NCBI GenBank assembly: GCA_034696485.1
Contig: JAQIWT010000275.1
Location: forward strand, 1-25,218
Source of the DNA: Isohypsibius dastychi
Taxonomy: Eukaryota; Tardigrada; Eutardigrada; Parachela; Isohypsibiidae
Reading direction: 5' to 3'
Length of the DNA: 25,218 bases
In this document: positions 20,231-25,218 of the stretch, piece by piece
How the letters are laid out: each line of letters starts with the position of its first letter
Position numbering within the stretch: the first letter of the stretch is position 1
Translations under genes and position numbers: made by a program
The notes under the pieces: generated by a model
Databases searched by the model: none
What the model was told of the DNA's origin: nothing
The model's input: only the letters and a program-made list of their open reading frames with translations

Positions 20231-23200
20231 ATGGAAGTCAACGCTGTTTTGGAGACGGAAGTCACTGATAGCGGTACACCTGATGATATTCCTGATATGC
20301 CTGCACCTCTTCAAGAAACCGCAGAGAGCGTGGAAATTGTTGACACATCTCCAACCATCTTTTCCGTAAGTTGAACTTGCTACAGGCAACCGTCCTTTTG
20401 TCCAACTCAATTTCTTCTATTGTAGTTTCTTGTTTTGTGTTTAGAACCGCAGAACTGCACTACACTGCGCCATAAAATACTGCCGCAACTACCAAGGAAA
20501 TCCACGGATGAATCGGTACACAACTTTCTATCGCTTTCCCAGATCACCCGAATTCAGAGCCAAATGGGTTGCTCTTTGTCGTCCCGGAGAATCTCTGGAC
20601 ACGGATAATGCAAGAGTTTGTGACAACCATTTCGTGCCGGGAGATTTCTTTTTCATCGCAGATGAAAAGCATCTCGCTGAACATGCCATCCCTACCGCAA
20701 ATCTAGACCAGGTAATCTTTCAACTTCCGGCTAGAAAAAAAAATAATTGACAATTATTTAATTATTTTATAGAAAGATGGTGAAAAGTGGCGTGATCGCT
20801 GTGCCGTCCTGAACTGCAGTAGCCACAAAGATCTCAGCAGGAAGGTCACTCATCACAAGTTTCCAAAATTTGGGATTGGGAACATAAGAAGCGAGTGGAT
20901 TCGTCTGTGCCAACGAAACGACAAAAGAACCTTTGGAAATGCACTCATCTGCAGCGATCACTTTACACCAGATGATTACCGGGGGCGACCAAACGCTATT
21001 CGGAAGAGATTGAAGGATGACGCCGTTCCATCTAGATTTGATTGTATTCCGATTGCCTCCCGACCTACCTCCGCGATCAAGAAATTCCGAGCACCTCCGG
21101 AAAAACGGGAATTCATCCCGGAAAGTGTTCCTGAGCCGGCTGTTGCTCCCGCACCGACACCAGCTCCCGTGAAGGCCAAATCGCGGTCTCCAACCCAGAT
21201 GCAATTTGAACATACCGATGTGGATCCGTGCTCGTTATTCACGAATTCCAGTCCGTACCTTCCAGCGGAATTTCCAACATGTATGTATGTAAAGGAATGT
21301 TTGATCGTTGAATATTTATACAATTCTTGGCCCTGATGTCGGTAAATTGTCCTTTTCGACCATACCATAATGTGAATCTTGCGCGTTCCTGGACAACATC
21401 GAAAGTGCTGAATTTTTCAATGTTTTTAATTTTTCTTTAATTAGCATTTAGTAGCGCATCATTCCGAAAGAGACGGGTCGAAAGTTCGCCTTCTGATGCA
21501 AGAAGTTTCTTCGACAGTATAAATCAAAAGTTTGCTCTCTTTTCTAAAAGCTATGAAAAAATAGATAAAAAAGCAGACGTAATATGAAAGAAGGTAAAAT
21601 ATGAAATATTGTGAACTTCAGAAAGTACTCAACACGTTCGCTGTTGTTCAGAAGCACGAGAAATTACGATAGGGATGAAAGTGACAAGATGCTCACATTA
21701 AGGTGTTTCTGCCCTAAAAGTGTATGGTTTGAACTTTCAGTTTGCCACGGATGTCAAAAGAAGCTCGAAGGACCTTGTGTTCTCCACGAAAAACGAATTT
21801 CGGATCCACCATATTCCAGGGCCTCTTTGCCGGCGGAATTGGTTCTACGCATTGTTGACTTGACCCAGGAAACAGTTTCCGGTAGAAAACTCATTCTTTT
21901 CTGTTTGAGAATATTATGATTTTTCGTCGCAGTTTATCGAATTTTATTTCAGAAGTCGTAGTAGGAGTGTTTGCCGTAAATCAGATACCGAAGTTTACAG
22001 TTTTCGGACCGCTTGTGGCTCCTTATGGAATTGCTCAGGAAAAGCCAAGTTCCGGATTTGGGGTCAAGACGAATGCCGGATGGCAGGAATATTGTTTGGA
22101 TTCGGATTATACCTGTAACTGGCTGAGAAATGTCCGATTCGCTAAAGCGAAGGATGAGCAAAATCTCATGGCGTATCAACAGAATGGACATGTATATTTC
22201 TCGACGTTGGATGTTATTGAGCCAGGAAGCGAGTTGAAAGTGTTTTATGCTCCGTCTTATGGACATTCAAGAAGTGCTACTGACCTCGTGGCCAAACTTT
22301 CAGAGATTCCAGGTGTGTTGCAGAAAAATTTCACGAACTGTACTTGATTTTTCTGTAGAACAACGTCTGGCGGACTCTGGCTCTGTGACCAATTGTTCCC
22401 GGTTTTTGTTATCTTCTCTAACAAAAGGTTTTTTGAAACAAGATTATGAATTTTATTGTTTGGATAAACTTTTTGATGGCTTCTAAAAAATGAAATAATA
22501 TTACACTGATATTTGTAATTATGCAATGAAGTTACATAATTGAATAACTAACTAGCGTAGCAGTATGACACTAACAACAATTTATGTCTCGATAAAATCC
22601 AGAAAATTCTTAGCTGGAAAAAAGCTTGATTGAAATATCCTAATCTGATGATTTAATCGCAGTTCGTGTTTTTTCAGTTGGAACCAGCGAGTTTCTCGGT
22701 TCAACTCTTCCGTCTTCAGAGGATTTAGAGCTGCCAGATAGTGAGCTTTACCGCCATCAGCCAACGGAAATGAACATGAATCTAGACACGGGAGCAAATG
22801 CAGAGAAAATTGGTGAGATCCTGTCCGTTTTTACGGAACATCTCAAAGACATCCGCAAGAATGTCAATGAAATGGTTCTGGAAGTTAACGCAGCGCCAGT
22901 ATCTCATGAAGAACTCCACTCTTCCCCACTTGATCGCCCGGAGGACTTGCTTTCATCAAACGAAGACTCGCCGTTCGAGTCTCTGGCAGGTGTCAGGCGA
23001 CATGTTGAACAGCACAAGGGTGGTTGTCCTCCTGATCCGCCTAGATGGGTAAACAAGACCTTCCCATGCCCGTACTGTGTCAATCCATGTCGGAGGTACT
23101 CGACTCAAGCGATGTTGGATGGCCACATGAAAGTTGTCCACAACTGGAGCGGAATCCAAAAGGTATACCAATGCAATATCTGCTTTCAGAGTTTTAAATA

Positions 23201-24125
23201 TTGAAATAACGTTGGAATTCATGGAGAAGTATGATGGAAAGTTGTGAGTGTGTAGATTTGGTTTGTTGTTACAGATGATGCAAGGGTTGCCTTCGGCAGG
23301 AGCTCATGAGTGTCCAGTCTGTCTTCGCAACTTTGATACTTCTGCTGAGGTCTTGCAACATGGTGTTTCTCATGCGACTGATGGGGCGTTCAAATGCAGG
23401 ATTTGTAGTAAGAACCACGACAAATTCCATGCGTTGAGGACTCACATGGCAGAAAAACATGGCCCCGGGGCGGAATGTAAGATTTGCGGACATAAAACGA
23501 GTCGTAGCCGGGATCTCGAAAAACATATGGCTATTCATACCAATGTATGTACTCTTCCAAGAGCCAGGCATTTGATTTCATTGAATGTTCTGTTTGGTAG
23601 GAGTATAAATATGCGTGTGACCAGTGTGATCGAAGGTTTAGGTTCCCCAGCCAACTATGGCCCCATAAAGCTTCCTGGCATGATCCAGCTAATCCGCCAA
23701 AATTCAAAGCAAAACCGTGGAAAGGGCCAAAAGTCAGTGACTACTTGTCGTGTGTCTTCAAATGCCATGATTGCAAGTTGGGATTCTTTGAACGGAAACT
23801 GTTTGTTCGCCATCTCGATGCCCGGCATCCGAGAGTGTCAAAGTTATCCATTCCGGAGCTGAACTACCCATTTGGGCCCATCTACAAGTATCCGTGTCCG
23901 CAGCGTGCTTGTCGGAAAAATTTTGATGATGAGGATCAGTGTCGCGAACATCTGGAAACGGATCACGGGATAACGGATCTTTCGACCGTGACCATCCCGG
24001 AAAAGCGACTACATTCAAGACTGTATTCCTGCGAAAAGTGTGATTATAGAAACACTGTGCTTTCGCAGTATCACCGTCATGTGCAGACAGCACATTCTGA
24101 GAGTTCGAATTCTGGCAACTTGTAA
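20231..24125 (+). CDS. Gene E: two THAP domains, zinc knuckle, PR/SET and 8 C2H2 fingers
   Basis: Exons are 20231-20365, 20445-20711, 20773-21280, 21741-21881, 21953-22312, 22678-23162, 23275-23544 and 23601-24125, joining to 896 residues with GT-AG introns. THAP domain 1 has C53, C58, C104 and H107, with FP at 76-77, W86 and an AIPT ending at 126-129. THAP domain 2 has C144, C149, C194 and H197, FP at 164-165, W176 and AVPSRF at 218-223. A Pro-rich linker follows, then the C-x2-C-x7-C-x2-H knuckle (305-319) and a PR domain (351-470) with FGPLVAP, NWLRNV, EQNLMAY and VFY. Exons 6-8 carry 1, 3 and 4 fingers. The intron phases of the knuckle, PR and finger exons match A-D, and the end of exon 3 (PAEFPT) matches the LPI end of their exon 1, so E is the same family with THAP exons added or retained. 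Expected to be a nuclear DNA-binding protein. Confidence 0.88.
21281..21740 (+). other. Intron 3 of gene E
   Basis: This 460-base, AT-rich intron separates the THAP part from the knuckle and PR part. The donor is T|GTATGT and the acceptor CTTTCAG. No additional exon or element was recognised in it. Its place is where an A-D-like first exon would have ended, so it marks the seam between the THAP module and the shared core. Confidence 0.65.
22313..22677 (+). other. Intron 5 of gene E
   Basis: This is a 365-base, AT-rich intron between the PR-domain exon and the exon carrying the first finger. The acceptor TTTTTTCAG|TTGG restores frame. An alternative acceptor (AATCGCAG) lies about 15 bases upstream and would keep frame, adding five codons. 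No element is seen. Confidence 0.6.
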
Positions 24126-24456
24126 TACTGTAGTTGATGTTTTAGTTACGCTTTGTTACATAAAGGTCGCCGATGTTCGGATCTCCTCGTGAGAGATATC
24201 TGAAGAGCATGGCGCAGCTTAACTTAATTAACAAATAACAATACCCTCTGAAAAAAGCATCTTGAAAAATGCTGATCTAGCAGCAAAACTCGCCCACACG
24301 AGGGGTCAGACATTCCAGATCTGTGGTTCAGTCGTTCCCAATGAAACTCGAAAAAACCCACTGAAGGTCTGATTCATTCTGAATTAACTGAATTTAGAAA
24401 CAACAGAAAGTTCTGAAAGAAACATTTTGCAGAATTTGCATCTAGAAGCAAAGATC
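24126..24456. other. Region between genes E and F
   Basis: This holds the 3' flank of E on the left and of F on the right, and between them a decayed relic of a family 3' end (about 24250-24326). The right part resembles the 3' flank of gene D, with AACAACAGA then AAGTTCTGAA. No intact gene is present. Confidence 0.55.
24250..24326 (-). pseudogene. Decayed relic of a D-type gene 3' end
   Basis: The stretch CTCTGAAAAAAGCATCTTG to CATTCCAGATCT aligns, with many changes, to the end of gene D (about 17095-17170, TTCTGAAGGAAACATCTTG to CAACTCAGATCT), spanning its stop codon and C-terminal tail. The reading frame is not kept. It suggests another family copy once lay between E and F. Confidence 0.5.
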
Positions 24457-25145
24457 TTATGCAAGAGAAGTGAGACAACTCAGATCTTTTTCAGGGTGCT
24501 TGGAGCCAATGTGGCGCAACAACAGTGCAGCACTATTGAACAGAACATCACAATCCGAACACCAATGAGCCATATACTCAACATCCCTTTGAGGAGGCAC
24601 GATAATTTCCGGTTCGCCATTCTTTCCACTATTCCGAACAACAGAAACGACATCCAGGTGAACCGCCTCTATATGTGTCAAACGCCGCTCCTTTCTCACA
24701 AACATCTTCTTGCAAACTGAGCACTCAAACTTGACCGCTTTGATAGCCGGCAGATTCAGCTCAGGAACAGAATATAAGAAACATTCGGGATGAACAGCCG
24801 ACATATGGCGAACCAGTTGCTTCTGCCCAATAGATCCCAGCTTACAATCGCGACATTTGTACACAAAGTTCATATAATCTCCACTTGAATCCCGGCCGAC
24901 GCCCCGTCGGCTCTTGGCACTTTTCGGCATTTTCGCGTTTCCTGGATTATGGAACCGTTTCATATGGCATCTCAACTTTTCACTCTGTTTAAACTCCCGT
25001 GGACAAAATTTGCACTCGAATTCAAAATTCTGCAAAACAGGATGACATGACGATAATCTGCTCCAGAACCCAAATACGAACACATCGTCAACTTACGTCT
25101 GAGTGCACTACGATATGGGAATCCATTGCTTTGGGATTCCTAGTA
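24457..25145 (-). CDS. Gene F: partial or degrading D-type zinc-finger gene
   Basis: The last exon (25029-24457, 191 codons with stop) encodes four fingers very like those of D. Before it, across an intron with donor GTAAGT and acceptor TTTTGCAG, lies the end of the preceding exon (25097 to about 25145, coding for KAM and VVHSD). Beyond that the match to D stops, at a point preceded by TTACTTACTAG, which could be a deletion edge or a new intron acceptor. The C-terminus is five residues short: the GAA codon of D is TAA here, and the old TAG stop remains five codons on. Finger 2 has lost its conserved core Phe (KLGSIG instead of KLGFLT). F may be a pseudogene, or a gene continuing past the right edge. 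Confidence 0.6.
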
Positions 25146-25218
25146 AGTAAGATTTATTAACTCTTCCTTGGTTTAGGAAGCAGTGACCTTTTAAACCAGT
25201 CACGGTTTTAACAAATAC
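25146..25218. other. Right edge, no similarity to family genes
   Basis: Sequence that should encode the rest of the penultimate exon of F is replaced by unrelated, AT-rich sequence containing TGACCTTT and CAGTCACGG. No gene is recognised; it could be an intron or an insertion. Confidence 0.4.

Noticed and set aside
2883-24125. Full PRDM9 orthologue with KRAB and SSXRD regions
   Set aside because: The residues before the knuckle are short and unlike KRAB in A-D, and are THAP domains in E. Only the knuckle-PR-finger core is shared.

Overview
The window is nuclear DNA from an animal with compact genes. The evidence is spliced genes with mostly short GT-AG introns (about 55-115 bases), C2H2 zinc-finger, PR/SET and THAP proteins, a J-domain membrane protein and WAP (four-disulfide core) repeats. 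There are no operons, bacterial ribosome binding sites or RNA genes. An invertebrate, perhaps an ecdysozoan, fits the compact introns and the WAP repeats, but the sequence alone does not let me name a lineage.

Layout. 370-1653 (minus) encodes a J-domain protein with three copies of a membrane segment. 1654-2882 is gene-free. From 2883 to the right edge lies a tandem array of one gene family. Four copies are on the minus strand (A 2883-6391, B 9117-12615, C 13356-16107, D 17125-19941). One divergent member is on the plus strand (E 20231-24125). A sixth, partial minus-strand copy (F, from 24457) runs toward the right edge. Short relics of further copies lie at 8003-8118 and about 24250-24326. 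Between A and B sit a GTACGTAC satellite (7170-7597) and a broken WAP-repeat segment (8117-8955).

The family. A-D share a seven-exon plan with conserved intron phases. In order it reads: short N-terminus, a C-x2-C-x7-C-x2-H zinc knuckle, a PR/SET domain of PRDM9/PRDM11 type, a linker exon, then C2H2 fingers in three exons (14 in A and B, 11 in C and D). A/B and C/D/F are two subfamilies. E keeps the same core but adds two THAP DNA-binding domains before the knuckle. D and E are head to head, with 289 bases between their start codons. By family, the proteins are expected to be nuclear DNA-binding factors with a PR/SET domain; whether they methylate histones is uncertain, because all five have Phe where PRDM9 has a key active-site Tyr.

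History. A plus a 275-base piece of the 3' end of a C-type gene matches B plus the 3' end of C, so a block of roughly 4 kb was duplicated in tandem. The WAP segment lies at the junction. Finger exons appear to have been shuffled by gene conversion (the last exon of C is a mosaic), while exon 5 of A and B has diverged at base-contact positions. All exon coordinates were read by hand from splice consensus and paralogue comparison, not from transcripts.
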